This document shows, in pieces, positions 24,111-33,569 of a DNA stretch of 46,646 nucleotides. The DNA is from an uncultured Prevotellaceae bacterium (GTDB lineage: Bacteria > Bacteroidota > Bacteroidia > Bacteroidales > Muribaculaceae). Where the stretch lies: NCBI GenBank assembly GCA_947165485.1, contig CAMVAP010000022.1, positions 1-46,646 on the forward strand. The letters run 5' to 3'. Position 1 is the first letter of the stretch; every line of letters begins with the position of its first letter. The position numbers and the translations under genes were made by a program. The notes below the pieces were generated by a model. It made no database searches. It saw nothing but the letters and a program-made list of their open reading frames with translations, and was not told the origin of the DNA.

Positions 24111-25289
24111 TTAACGGGGATCGTTGACGCCAGGTTCCTGTGGAATGGGGGTGCCGTTGAGCACCGCACGCAGGTAAGGCATGAGTTTCTGGGCATACCA
24201 CCAGAAGCCGATGTCGGTCAAGTGGATGCCGTCAACGGTTCCCTCATTGTTGGGGCCATACAGGTCCTTGCAAGTGATGTAATACAGGTTATTGGGATTG
24301 TCGGCCCTTAACTTGAGATAATTCTTGTGATACTCGTTATTCTTGGCTGGCAGGTACTCGCTATAGAATGCGCTGTACTTGGCATAACTGTACATCTGTC
24401 CCTCGACCATAAAGATGGGCACATCGGGGCGCAAGGAGCGCAAGATATTGACAAAGCCATAGGTCAACGTGTCACACATATCCTTGGTGCAGTTGGGGAT
24501 GGGATCCAGGATAAAGGCGGCCACATCGGGGATGGTAGCCATGGCACGGGCCATGCAGGAATCCATCTTGCCTTCCCCGCTGAATCCCAGATTGACGCAC
24601 TCCACGTCAAGTTCACGCTGGATAATGCTGGTTGCCACCATGCCAGGCCGACAGGCACAACCGCCCTGCAAAATGCTCGTGCCATAGAACACAAACTTCT
24701 TGCCCTGACGGGGAGAATCCAGCACGGGCTGCTTGATGACCGCATTGCTATCCACACCAATCTCGATCCATCGCACGCCGTCATACAACGGCAGGTAAAT
24801 CATGTACTCATGCATCTTGCCGTCGAGACGATCCACATAGACCTTGCTCTGAATCGAATCTTGACGTGGACGGATGTCATTGTCGATGCGAACCGGACGA
24901 TTGCAGTTTACAAACTGCCAACTCCTCGTGTCCTCATCCCAGATGTAGAGGTCTGTACCCTTGATACCGGTATCGGCCATGTGCATCATGTGCATGTTGG
25001 TCAACAGGTTATACCGCACGGCAATGGCCGTGGAATTGGTCGCAAAGCGGAAGGCCTTGCCGCTGGTGCAATAAGCGCGATCCCACAGCGTGGGTCTCAC
25101 GCTGTCCTTGAAGTTCAACGGGATGCGGGATGCCAGCGTGCGATCAAACGCCCAGTTGATCATCCTGTAATGCATCGCGTCCACATAGCGCAATGTATCC
25201 TTGTTGGTAAAATCCTGAGCACTCGCTACGCCATGAGCCAGGAATGCCAGAATAAAAAATGCAACTAAAGTCTTAAACGTCAGTTTCAT
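24111..25289 (-). CDS. secreted SGNH/GDSL-family hydrolase
   Basis: The 392-residue protein has a signal peptide (1-24, ending ASAQ). The N-terminal jelly-roll-like domain carries the GTDLYIWDE (GxDLY) motif (about 110-118), and the C-terminal SGNH domain shows FYGTSILQGG (Ser nucleophile block), NLGFSGEGKMD and the catalytic Asp-His pair in VDGIHLTDIGFW. Enzymes of this layout are esterases acting on acylated sugars or lipids in the periplasm or at the surface. It is the last gene of a five-gene series starting at the SurA-like gene, 32 bp after the PHP phosphatase gene. Confidence 0.9.
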   Translation of the reverse strand: MKLTFKTLVAFFILAFLAHGVASAQDFTNKDTLRYVDAMHYRMINWAFDRTLASRIPLNFKDSVRPTLWDRAYCTSGKAFRFATNSTAIAVRYNLLTNMHMMHMADTGIKGTDLYIWDEDTRSWQFVNCNRPVRIDNDIRPRQDSIQSKVYVDRLDGKMHEYMIYLPLYDGVRWIEIGVDSNAVIKQPVLDSPRQGKKFVFYGTSILQGGCACRPGMVATSIIQRELDVECVNLGFSGEGKMDSCMARAMATIPDVAAFILDPIPNCTKDMCDTLTYGFVNILRSLRPDVPIFMVEGQMYSYAKYSAFYSEYLPAKNNEYHKNYLKLRADNPNNLYYITCKDLYGPNNEGTVDGIHLTDIGFWWYAQKLMPYLRAVLNGTPIPQEPGVNDPR

Positions 25290-25321
25290 AGCTTGATATT
25301 TTCATCTTAAACCTTGGTTAA

Positions 25322-26137
25322 TCACAACACATTGAGAAGCTTGATGGCTTCCATGCGGCCATTGTTGAGCAGCGTCGGATAATGGGCGTCACTGTTCACG
25401 ATCACTGGTGCGTTGTAATGCTTGAGCATACCGAAGTACTTGAGATTGGGGTAGAACCGGTTGCGCTGCAACCAGCCCTTGGTGTTCACCTCGATGGTCA
25501 AGTGATGATCCATGATGTTCTCAAACAAGTTGATCACCAGCTTGTCATACCACGGTTCCTCATCGATGCCGTCACGGTAACAACTAGCATTATACCCAAT
25601 CTTGTCCATGTGTCCCACAATGTCAAAGCCGCCCTCCTCGACCATCGCCATCATCTGGGAAAAGAACGTCTTGACCACATACTCGATGTCACCGCCAAAT
25701 TTCTCTCCCATGCGCTCCTTAAAGCCCTGGTATTTACCGTCAATATCGACCATATCACTCGGGTCGGCAATTGAGGGGATAAAGTGTACTGAGCCGATGC
25801 GGTAATCGAGCGGCAACTGCTGGAAATAGTCACTGGCAGGGCCGTCGCCCGCACTCACGTAGTCCACCTCCATCGACGTGTACAGCTTGATGCGCTGACC
25901 ATACAGCCCTCTCAAGCGCTCCATATCTTCCAGAAAAGCCGACACATCCTCACGACTCATGTTGACTGGACTCTCGACCGAGATGGGCGAGTGGGGCGTG
26001 AAGCCCAGGTGAGTGAAACCAAGCTCGATGGCCTCGGTTACAAACTCCTCCATCGCAGCATGGCCATCACAATACTGAGTGTGGGTGTGAAAGTTATAGA
26101 GATCGGTCTCTCGGGTGATATTCTTGAAGTCAAGCAT
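25322..26137 (-). CDS. PHP-domain phosphatase, histidinol-phosphatase (HisK/HisJ) type
   Basis: The 271-residue cytosolic protein begins with the PHP motif NFHTHTQYCDGHAAMEE (His-x-His metal ligands, about 15-31), followed by HLGFTPHSP, EVDYVS and a closing NSDAHYPTLL segment, all metal-site blocks of PHP phosphoesterases. The nearest known activity is removal of phosphate from histidinol phosphate, but no other his gene lies nearby, so the substrate is uncertain. It sits 12 bp after mutL. Confidence 0.88.
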   Translation of the reverse strand: MLDFKNITRETDLYNFHTHTQYCDGHAAMEEFVTEAIELGFTHLGFTPHSPISVESPVNMSREDVSAFLEDMERLRGLYGQRIKLYTSMEVDYVSAGDGPASDYFQQLPLDYRIGSVHFIPSIADPSDMVDIDGKYQGFKERMGEKFGGDIEYVVKTFFSQMMAMVEEGGFDIVGHMDKIGYNASCYRDGIDEEPWYDKLVINLFENIMDHHLTIEVNTKGWLQRNRFYPNLKYFGMLKHYNAPVIVNSDAHYPTLLNNGRMEAIKLLNVL

Positions 26138-26149
26138 GGTCTTTACGGG

Positions 26150-28021
26150 TTAAAACAGTTTAGTGATGTGTTCCATCGGGATGACGTTAATGATCGTCTT
26201 TCCGTCAGGCGTATAATTAGGCTCGGGCAACCGCAACAGGTCGGCCACCAGCATCTCCATTTCCTCCTGCAACAATGTGCGGCCAGCAGGTATCGCCGCC
26301 GAACGGGCCACCTGCAAGGCCAGATGATCGAGCAGCCGTTTCTTGAGCGGCATACCGCCATTTTCCACCGCATCAATAATCTGGTGTATCATGGCCGACG
26401 CATCAACGCCGTCCAGTCCCGATGGGATAGCATTCACCGACCAATCGTTACCCCCCAGGGGCGACAGGGCAAATCCCATCTGCTCCATCTCGGGCAACAT
26501 CCCATCCAGAGTGACGGCTTGGGAAGCGCTCAAGTGCAGAACCTCGGGGAAAAGTATGGCCTGGGAAGCCATGTTTCCCGTATTGATGCGCCCGATGTAG
26601 CGGTCAAACAGGATGCGCACGTGGGCACGGTGCTGGTCAATGATCATCAAGCCCGACTTGGCGGGCGATAAGATATAACGACCCTTGAGTTGGAGATAGA
26701 CCGACTGCAAGTCTCCAAGTGGCAGGCTCGCGTCTTGTTGTGCATCCACATTGCCTACCGATGAATCAGCGACAGGCTGCTGGAGCTCATGAGATTCCAG
26801 ACTCTGGCGCTTCTTGCGCTCAAAGTTGGCAAACAACTCGTCCCAATTGCTCATTGGCTTGTCGGCGACCGCATGTTGACGGGCCTGATGCCCCGCCGAG
26901 GCCGATTGTGAAGACTTGAAAGGGTTATAGGAAGGATCCACGGCTATCTCGGGGCGATGCACCTCGACGTGGCTGCTATAGGCCGGTATATCGGGGGCTC
27001 CCTGCGTGTCGAAGTCGATGGCCGGGACCTCGCTGAATCGTCCCAGCGTCTCCTTGACACCTGCCGCAAGAATCTGCCATATCGGCAACTCGTCCTCAAA
27101 CTTGATCTCGGTCTTGGTGGGATGGATGTTCACATCGATGGCTTGGGGATCAACCGTGAATTTCAGGAAATAATTGGGCTGCTCACCCTCGGGAATCAGC
27201 TGCTCATAGGCAGTCATCACCGCCTTGTGGAAATAGGGATGCCGCATGAAGCGCTCGTTGACAAACATGAATTGCAAGGCATTGCGCTTGCGGGCATTCT
27301 CGGGCTTTCCCACATATCCCTGCACCGACACCAGCGAAGTGTCAATTGTTACCGGCAGCAATTGCTGGTCCAGGTTATTGCCCATGAGCGCTGTGATGCG
27401 CTGACGGAAAGTCCCCTTTCCCAACTTATACATCAGGTTACCGTTGTGCGTCAATGTAAATTCCACCTCATGATTGACCAGCGCCAGTTTCTCAAACTCC
27501 TTGACGATATTGCTCAGCTCCACCTGGTTGGACTTGAGGAACTTGCGGCGTGCAGGAACATTGAAAAAGATGTTCTTGATCATGAAGTTGCTACCCACGG
27601 GGCACATGTCGGGCTCCTGGCTTTCGCACTGTGACGCATTGATGACGAGACGCGTTCCTAACGAGGCATCGTGGCGGCGGGTGCGCAGTTCCACCTGTGA
27701 GATGGCAGCGATTGATGCCAACGCCTCGCCACGAAAACCCATCGTGTGCAGCGTGAACAAGTCATCGGCTGTGCGTATCTTGCTCGTGCTGTGTCGCTCA
27801 AAGGCCAATCGGGCATCAGTGTCACTCATCCCCACCCCATCATCAATAATCTGGATAAGGGTACGGCCAGCATCCTTGAGAATAATCTGCACATGCGTCG
27901 CCTGGGCGTCTATCGCATTCTCCACCAGTTCCTTGATGACACTGGCAGGACGTTGAATCACCTCTCCAGCAGCAATCTGGTTGGCGACCGAATCAGGTAA
28001 CAGTTTAATCACATCACTCAT
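26150..28021 (-). CDS. mutL: DNA mismatch repair protein MutL
   Basis: The 623-residue protein has the GHKL ATPase N-terminus (LVENAIDAQATHVQI, DDGVGMSD, RHSTSKI, TMGFRGEALASI) and a C-terminal dimerisation domain, separated by a linker (about 340-430). The endonuclease motif DQHA(x)2E(x)4E of nicking MutLs is degraded: the sequence from Asp462 is DQHRAHVRILFD, with the first Glu replaced by Val. The CPHGRP zinc-site motif is replaced by YTPDGKT. MutL links mismatch recognition by MutS to strand removal. The start overlaps the upstream OstA-like stop by 4 bp. Confidence 0.95.
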   Translation of the reverse strand: MSDVIKLLPDSVANQIAAGEVIQRPASVIKELVENAIDAQATHVQIILKDAGRTLIQIIDDGVGMSDTDARLAFERHSTSKIRTADDLFTLHTMGFRGEALASIAAISQVELRTRRHDASLGTRLVINASQCESQEPDMCPVGSNFMIKNIFFNVPARRKFLKSNQVELSNIVKEFEKLALVNHEVEFTLTHNGNLMYKLGKGTFRQRITALMGNNLDQQLLPVTIDTSLVSVQGYVGKPENARKRNALQFMFVNERFMRHPYFHKAVMTAYEQLIPEGEQPNYFLKFTVDPQAIDVNIHPTKTEIKFEDELPIWQILAAGVKETLGRFSEVPAIDFDTQGAPDIPAYSSHVEVHRPEIAVDPSYNPFKSSQSASAGHQARQHAVADKPMSNWDELFANFERKKRQSLESHELQQPVADSSVGNVDAQQDASLPLGDLQSVYLQLKGRYILSPAKSGLMIIDQHRAHVRILFDRYIGRINTGNMASQAILFPEVLHLSASQAVTLDGMLPEMEQMGFALSPLGGNDWSVNAIPSGLDGVDASAMIHQIIDAVENGGMPLKKRLLDHLALQVARSAAIPAGRTLLQEEMEMLVADLLRLPEPNYTPDGKTIINVIPMEHITKLF

Positions 28022-29904
28022 GGCTTGGCTGGGGCTTGAAGGGTTGTTGACTCATGGTTTTCCTGCATCACGCTCGACCCAGTGGCGGCGCTGCCTGAAC
28101 GGCGGCGTGTACCACCTTCCACCGATTTCCACAGGCGCAGTTGCTCCTCATCCAAGTCAAAAATATCTTGCGGAGACTTGGGCCGCAGGGTGTCATACCA
28201 TTTGAACTGTGGCAGGTACATATCGGCCCTCTTGGCCAGGAACAACGGTGTCACTTTGCCCGACACCTCGGGCCACATGATAATGCGGTCCACTTCCTGC
28301 TTGGCCTTGAGGTTCAAGCGCAGATAGCTGGACTCGGCATTGACCATCTTATTGTAGGTAGAGTCTTTCTCTTGCGGAAACATGATGACCTGCACATTGC
28401 CGTCAACATCGAGTTGGCGCAATTCCTTGTTCTCAAAGTGGGCCTTCATCTTCTTGCCACTCAACTGGTCATAATAGATTTCGCCCAGGTGCTCGGCCAT
28501 AAATCCACCAGCAGGCAACGTCGCCCAGTCGGCAGAACTGTCATTGAGATGTACATTGATCTCGTCACCAAAGATTTGCCTCTCCAGATTCCATACCACA
28601 GCATGTCGATACATATTGATGATGGAATCGGACTCACTCAACTGCAATGAGTCGCATATTCCCTGCACATCATTTCGATAGAATCTCACCTGGTTGAAGG
28701 CGCGCAACACACGCACCGAATCGTTGACCGAGTCATTCACGACATGGTTAATGAGTGTGCACAGGGTATCGGCGTGCAGGTACAGGGTATCTTGTTGAGA
28801 GAACTCGCGGGCCAGGGCATGACGTGTCACATAGCTGTAATGGGCATTATCGTCATGGTAACCGAAGTCACCCTCAAGGATCACCTTGTTGGCAGGATCG
28901 GTAATCACCACATTGCCTCTTGCCTCGCCATAATTGCGCTTGCGGTTATAATAGACGGTGTCGCCGAGCAGCGTTTTACCATCCTTGGCGGTGATGAGGG
29001 CCCGCTCATACAGGGTTGCGTCATCGGCGCTGGTGTTGTACCAGCCGTTGGTGGTATTGATGGTGTTGCTGTCGCTCACGATGAGTGTCTCGCTGGTGAT
29101 GTGGGCAATGTGGCTCTGGGTGTTGTAGTCGAGCAGCTCGGTAAACATCTCATAGCGGTCATTGATCAGGTGCACGTCACGCGAGAACTCGGCTTGCTTG
29201 GTATCCAGCTCGTAGCGGCCATATTGTGAAGACAACTCGGTGTTGTTGCGGTTATCGACTATCGTGCCACCATCAAAGTAGTAGCCCACATTGGAGTTGA
29301 TTTCATAGTCGAGAGCATCAGTGATCAGGGTGGTACTGCGGTTCTCCAGACGCACGTTGTTGCGCAGCTCTGCCACACCTTGCTCGCCATAGTAATGCAA
29401 CACGTCGCTGTACACCCACAAGGTATCGCCCTGGGTCATGCGCACGTTACCAAAGGCGTCCAGAGAACTGGTCTCGGCATAGAAATAGGCGCTGTCACAG
29501 AACATGTACATGTTGCCACGGCGAAAACGCACGTTGCCTTTCAAAACCTGGTAATCGGTACTGATGGCTTCATTAGCCTTGAGAAGGTCGGCATTCTCAA
29601 GAAAGACCTTGTTACTCTGGTTGCGGTTGGCTTTGGGAATCTGAGGGGTGATGCGACTCACCTTGGGACCCTTGGAACCTTTACGCGCTGCTTGTGGTGG
29701 CTGCGGATTGGTGGACGGATGGATGGACGGTTTAGTGGACGGTTTAGTGCCGGTCCTGGTCGCTACGCGCGGCTTCATGCCACGCTGTGGCTGCTGCGCC
29801 CACACCATGGGCGACATCATCAACGCCATGAGGCAGCACGCCACAATGACGTGCCGCCACCTGGAGGTAACGGTAACATGCCGCTTGATGGTTGAGGCCA
29901 ACAT
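28018..29904 (-). CDS. OstA-like outer-membrane LPS-transport family protein
   Basis: This 628-residue protein has an N-terminal signal segment (ending PMVWAQ, about residue 36), a Lys/Pro/Thr/Ser-rich linker (about 40-75) and an OstA/LptA-like repeat domain rich in beta strands (KVFLENADLL, YQVLKGNVRFRRGN, DSLDAFGNVRMTQGD type blocks). LptA/OstA proteins carry lipopolysaccharide across the periplasm; Bacteroidota versions are long. The ATG at 29904 avoids overlap with the upstream SurA-like gene. The linker is encoded by a 12-nt tandem repeat (GGACGGTTTAGT). Confidence 0.85.
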   Translation of the reverse strand: MLASTIKRHVTVTSRWRHVIVACCLMALMMSPMVWAQQPQRGMKPRVATRTGTKPSTKPSIHPSTNPQPPQAARKGSKGPKVSRITPQIPKANRNQSNKVFLENADLLKANEAISTDYQVLKGNVRFRRGNMYMFCDSAYFYAETSSLDAFGNVRMTQGDTLWVYSDVLHYYGEQGVAELRNNVRLENRSTTLITDALDYEINSNVGYYFDGGTIVDNRNNTELSSQYGRYELDTKQAEFSRDVHLINDRYEMFTELLDYNTQSHIAHITSETLIVSDSNTINTTNGWYNTSADDATLYERALITAKDGKTLLGDTVYYNRKRNYGEARGNVVITDPANKVILEGDFGYHDDNAHYSYVTRHALAREFSQQDTLYLHADTLCTLINHVVNDSVNDSVRVLRAFNQVRFYRNDVQGICDSLQLSESDSIINMYRHAVVWNLERQIFGDEINVHLNDSSADWATLPAGGFMAEHLGEIYYDQLSGKKMKAHFENKELRQLDVDGNVQVIMFPQEKDSTYNKMVNAESSYLRLNLKAKQEVDRIIMWPEVSGKVTPLFLAKRADMYLPQFKWYDTLRPKSPQDIFDLDEEQLRLWKSVEGGTRRRSGSAATGSSVMQENHESTTLQAPAKP

Positions 29905-29917
29905 CGGTCTAGGGGTA

Positions 29918-31282
29918 TTATTTGGAATCCTTGCCGTTCTTGAGCCAGTCGTACTTGAAATCACAATTGCGCCAGCTCTCCTCAATGTAAACGTACACAC
30001 TCTTTTGTTTCTGGGTCACCCAGTCGCGCAGGATCTGCTCCTTGCTGGAAGCCTCACACATATCCTTGATGATCATGTAATCCTCGGCAAGGTCGGCCTT
30101 GTGGCCATCAATGCGCTTGACAAGGCGCACCATAGCGACCTGCTCACGGCGCGTCTTGGGGTTGATCATCACAAAGGGCTCACTGATTTCGCCAGGCTGC
30201 ATCAGGCTCACCTTCTTGCCCACCTCGGCAGGGAGGTCGGCCATCTCAAAGCGGCTGCTGTGATTATTCTCATTGAGCATGTTGCCATTATTGTTGCGGG
30301 AATCCTTGTCCTGCGAGATATAGAGCGCCATTTCTTCAAAGGTGCGCTTGCCCGCCAGGATATCATTACGCACCGAGTCAAGTCGTACAAGGGCGTCGGT
30401 CAGGTCCTTGTCACTCACCTTGGGGCGCAACAGGATGTGGCGCGTGTTGACACGGTCGCCACGCTTCTCAATGAGCTGAATGATGTGGAAACCGTCATCG
30501 GTCTCGACAATATTGGAAACACGCTTGCTGTCATTCAGGTTAAAAGCGGCAGTAGCATACTCGGGCAGCAGCACCGAACGGCTCTGGAAACCAGTCTCGC
30601 CACCATACACGGCTGTAGCCTGGTCCTGACTGTAAAGAATAGCCAGCGTCGAGAACTCGCGTTCACCGCTGTTCACCTGATTGGCATAGTCACGCAATCG
30701 TGCCTTCACCTCATCAATCTCCTGCTGTGGGATAACAGGATTGATCGTGATGATTTGCGTCTCGACCTGCATGGGGATGAAGGGAAGCGAGTCCTTGGGC
30801 AGGTCATTGTAGTAGCGGCGCACGTCGGCAGGAGTAGCCTTCACATTCTTGGTGAGGTTGCTCTGCACCTGCTGAATGCTGTACTGGTCGCTGATCATTT
30901 CATTGAGCTTTTCACGCAAGCGTGGTAACGGCATACGGAAGTATTCCTCCACTTTCTCCTTGCTGCCCAGATTAGCAATAAAATAGTTGATGCGGCTCTC
31001 GACCTCGGACGAGACACTTGAAGCCTGCACCTCGACGGTGTCGATGCGTGCCTGGTCAAGGAATAATTTATCAACAGCCATCTTCTCGGGAATCACACAA
31101 TAGGGGTTGCCATCAATGTGCACACGCTCATAGAGCGCCTGCTGGTATTGTTCCTCGATATCACTCTTGAAGATGGGCTCGTCGCCAATCACCCATGCAA
31201 CTTCTTCTGCTACATTATTTTGTGCCAGCGAGAGCAGAGCCATCGCGGCAAATGCCAATGCGGTTAAAAGTCTAGATTTCAC
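29918..31282 (-). CDS. SurA-like periplasmic peptidylprolyl isomerase
   Basis: The 454-residue protein has a signal peptide (1-20, ending LAQ), a SurA-type N-terminal helical domain and two parvulin domains (about 175-280, with GGETGFQSRS; about 285-395, with TRHILLRPKV and NGNMLNENN). SurA-family proteins escort and isomerise unfolded outer-membrane proteins. It is the first gene of a series with the OstA-like, mutL, PHP and GDSL genes, and it has a strong promoter. Confidence 0.92.
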   Translation of the reverse strand: MKSRLLTALAFAAMALLSLAQNNVAEEVAWVIGDEPIFKSDIEEQYQQALYERVHIDGNPYCVIPEKMAVDKLFLDQARIDTVEVQASSVSSEVESRINYFIANLGSKEKVEEYFRMPLPRLREKLNEMISDQYSIQQVQSNLTKNVKATPADVRRYYNDLPKDSLPFIPMQVETQIITINPVIPQQEIDEVKARLRDYANQVNSGEREFSTLAILYSQDQATAVYGGETGFQSRSVLLPEYATAAFNLNDSKRVSNIVETDDGFHIIQLIEKRGDRVNTRHILLRPKVSDKDLTDALVRLDSVRNDILAGKRTFEEMALYISQDKDSRNNNGNMLNENNHSSRFEMADLPAEVGKKVSLMQPGEISEPFVMINPKTRREQVAMVRLVKRIDGHKADLAEDYMIIKDMCEASSKEQILRDWVTQKQKSVYVYIEESWRNCDFKYDWLKNGKDSK

Positions 31283-31313
31283 TTGTATCTTTGTTTTAGT
31301 TCATTTCAAATTG

Positions 31314-31344
31314 CAAAATTACTGAAAGTAAGCCTCAGCACAAA
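31314..31344 (-). promoter_or_regulatory. promoter of the SurA-like operon
   Basis: On the minus strand, TTTG (complement of 31341-31344), a 19-bp spacer and TAATTTTG (complement of 31314-31321) match the Bacteroidota promoter. It lies 31 bp before the start codon. Confidence 0.8.
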
Positions 31345-31463
31345 GAGAATTACCAAAATCTTTGTTAAATCCACACAACAAAAAAAAGACGTGCCCCGCA
31401 ATGGACGCCTGTTGAGACGCGCTTGCAGGACACGATGATATGTGTCAACTAGGATTCAGCGGT

Positions 31464-33383
31464 TCACTTCACTTTCTTGAGCACCTTCTTGTTGATCTTG
31501 ACGGGGTACTTGCGGGCCAGCTCTTCTTTCCAGCGCTGCTCCAGCACATCCTGGTAGTCGCTGGTCACAGCACCACGCACGTCGGCCATCTCCTCGGGCT
31601 GGTTGATAATGCCGCCCTCAAGGATCATAAACTCGGGATAACCCTTGCGCTCGGGCTTGTCGCCCACGTGGAAAGCGAGGTAGTCGGCATAGGTGTTATC
31701 ACCTTTCTTGACCACCATGCGCTCCATGCGGATGTCGGCACCATACTTGTTGTGGAGGGCATCGGTCAGGGTATCGGCACCCATCCTGGCGACATCGGCC
31801 TTGACCAGGTTAAGGATGCTGTCGTTCTTGGCACTCAGAATGATGCCCTTGAAGTGGGGCTCATCCCAATTATACTTGGCACGGTTCTCGGCAAAATACT
31901 GCTCCAGTCCCACGGTGTCCTTGGCAGCGGCCTTCCACACGCGGCGGTTACTGATTTCAAACAGCAACATGCCGTCGCGGTACTCATTGAGCAGGTTGCG
32001 GTACTCAGGGTTGTTCTTCACCAGTTCACGGCCATGATACTCCAGCAGAGTTGACTCGGCAACGGCATCCACCTTCGAGAGAATCATCTCCTTAGCGGCA
32101 TCCACGCTGGGGATCTTGGTCTTGGGGTTCAACTGCTGGAAAAGGGCGCTCACGGGAGCCGACTCCTTACTGCCATAGTAGAACAAGGGGAGCTTGCAAC
32201 CCTTGATGCTCTGGGCAACAAATGTTGAGTCAAAACCGCCGTTGGCAGTAAGCGCGTTGCTCAGGTAGGCATCCAGTTCAGGATTCATCTTGTAGCCATA
32301 TTTTGACTTGAGGTCATTCAAGCGGCGCTCCTTGATGAGATTGGCACGAGCATCACGGCCAATCGCATTCTCGATCATGGGACGCATGTCGGCCAGTGAG
32401 GGAACACCATGAGCCACCTTCTTAATGATGTGGTAGCCAAACTGCGTTGCAAACGGCTCACTGATAGCGCCATCGGCCAGATTGAAAGCGATGTCCTCAA
32501 ATGGCTGCACCATGCGGCCACGGCCAAACCAGCCCAGATCACCACCACGACGGGCACTGCCATCCTGGGACTCGGTCTTAGCCAGTTCCTCAAAATCGGC
32601 ACCATTCTTCAACAATTGGTAGATAGAGTCAATCTGCGCCTTGCAAGCGGCCTTCTGCTCTTCGGTAGCCTCCCTGGGGAACAACTTGAGGATGTGCTTG
32701 GCATGAACGTCGTTACGGTCACGCATCTTGTTCACGCGTATCATGTGTACACCAAACTGGGTACTGAAAGGCTTGGAAACCTGACCAACAGCAGTGCTAT
32801 ACAACTGGTTTTCAAAGTCATAGGGGAACATATTGGCCGACACAAAACCATAATGGCCATGGTTGCGCTGCTTGGAGGGATCGCTGGAGAACTTTTCAAC
32901 CAGTGCCTCCCAGTCCTCACCATTGAGGATGCAATTACGGATGCTATCCATGCGGGCCAGGTTCTCGCTCGTCTCGGCAGGCGTGTTGCCCAAGGGCAGC
33001 ATGAAGTGATCAATATCAATCTCCTTCTTTGTGCGCTCATAGGCCTCGCTGACAAACTGCCAGTGATAGGACGTGTCTTCGGTCATATAGGGAGCGGCCA
33101 GATCCTTCTGGTAACCTTCAAACTCCTTGATAAACACCTGAGTTGTATCGATGCAGGCAGCCTCGGCGTCGGCCACCTTCTGCTTATAGAGCACAAAGCG
33201 GTCAACATACTGATCAAGAGTCTCTTTCTCAACTTGTTGCTGGCTGTTCTTGTGATACAGGTACTCAAACTCCGAGAGTTTAATGTCTTTGCCGTTGATA
33301 GTCATGAGGACAGGATCCCCCTTAGCAATAGCGAGGATCGCAGTTCCCAACAGCAATGAAGAAATCAAAAGTTTTGCTTTCAT
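31464..33383 (-). CDS. PpiD/SurA-type peptidylprolyl isomerase with tandem parvulin domains
   Basis: The 639-residue protein has a signal peptide (1-20). The two parvulin repeats lie at about 120-235 ([31 protein letters not shown]) and about 237-345 ([34 protein letters not shown]). A long C-terminal region of unknown role follows. It is probably a periplasmic foldase for outer-membrane proteins, complementing the shorter SurA-like protein encoded just downstream; the spacer of 181 bp with its own promoter indicates separate control. Confidence 0.9.
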   Translation of the reverse strand: MKAKLLISSLLLGTAILAIAKGDPVLMTINGKDIKLSEFEYLYHKNSQQQVEKETLDQYVDRFVLYKQKVADAEAACIDTTQVFIKEFEGYQKDLAAPYMTEDTSYHWQFVSEAYERTKKEIDIDHFMLPLGNTPAETSENLARMDSIRNCILNGEDWEALVEKFSSDPSKQRNHGHYGFVSANMFPYDFENQLYSTAVGQVSKPFSTQFGVHMIRVNKMRDRNDVHAKHILKLFPREATEEQKAACKAQIDSIYQLLKNGADFEELAKTESQDGSARRGGDLGWFGRGRMVQPFEDIAFNLADGAISEPFATQFGYHIIKKVAHGVPSLADMRPMIENAIGRDARANLIKERRLNDLKSKYGYKMNPELDAYLSNALTANGGFDSTFVAQSIKGCKLPLFYYGSKESAPVSALFQQLNPKTKIPSVDAAKEMILSKVDAVAESTLLEYHGRELVKNNPEYRNLLNEYRDGMLLFEISNRRVWKAAAKDTVGLEQYFAENRAKYNWDEPHFKGIILSAKNDSILNLVKADVARMGADTLTDALHNKYGADIRMERMVVKKGDNTYADYLAFHVGDKPERKGYPEFMILEGGIINQPEEMADVRGAVTSDYQDVLEQRWKEELARKYPVKINKKVLKKVK

Positions 33384-33446
33384 CTTAGTTGGTTTCTAAT
33401 CTATATGTTACGTTTTTTCATTCTATATTATATCCCTATAACGAAC

Positions 33447-33483
33447 GCGCACGGGAAAAATTATATCCCATGCGCATTTTTTT
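33447..33483 (+). terminator. terminator-like hairpin facing the plus direction
   Basis: GCGCACGGG (33447-33455) pairs with CCCATGCGC (33467-33475) with one mismatch, followed by A and seven T. The T-run lies on the plus strand although both flanking genes run on the minus strand, so it would stop antisense transcripts entering the recQ 3' end, or mark an unrecognised plus-strand RNA. Confidence 0.5.
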
Positions 33484-33569
33484 GATTGTTTTCGATAGAT
33501 TCACCTTTTTCTCGGGCTCTCGACCGTTCAACTAGGGGTTGACCGCATCATCACATGCGGGCCTCCACA

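Noticed and set aside
31372..31430. A possible terminator after the tandem-parvulin gene, with a T-run on the minus strand.
   Set aside because: The stem before the T-run has only short, interrupted pairing, so it was not called.
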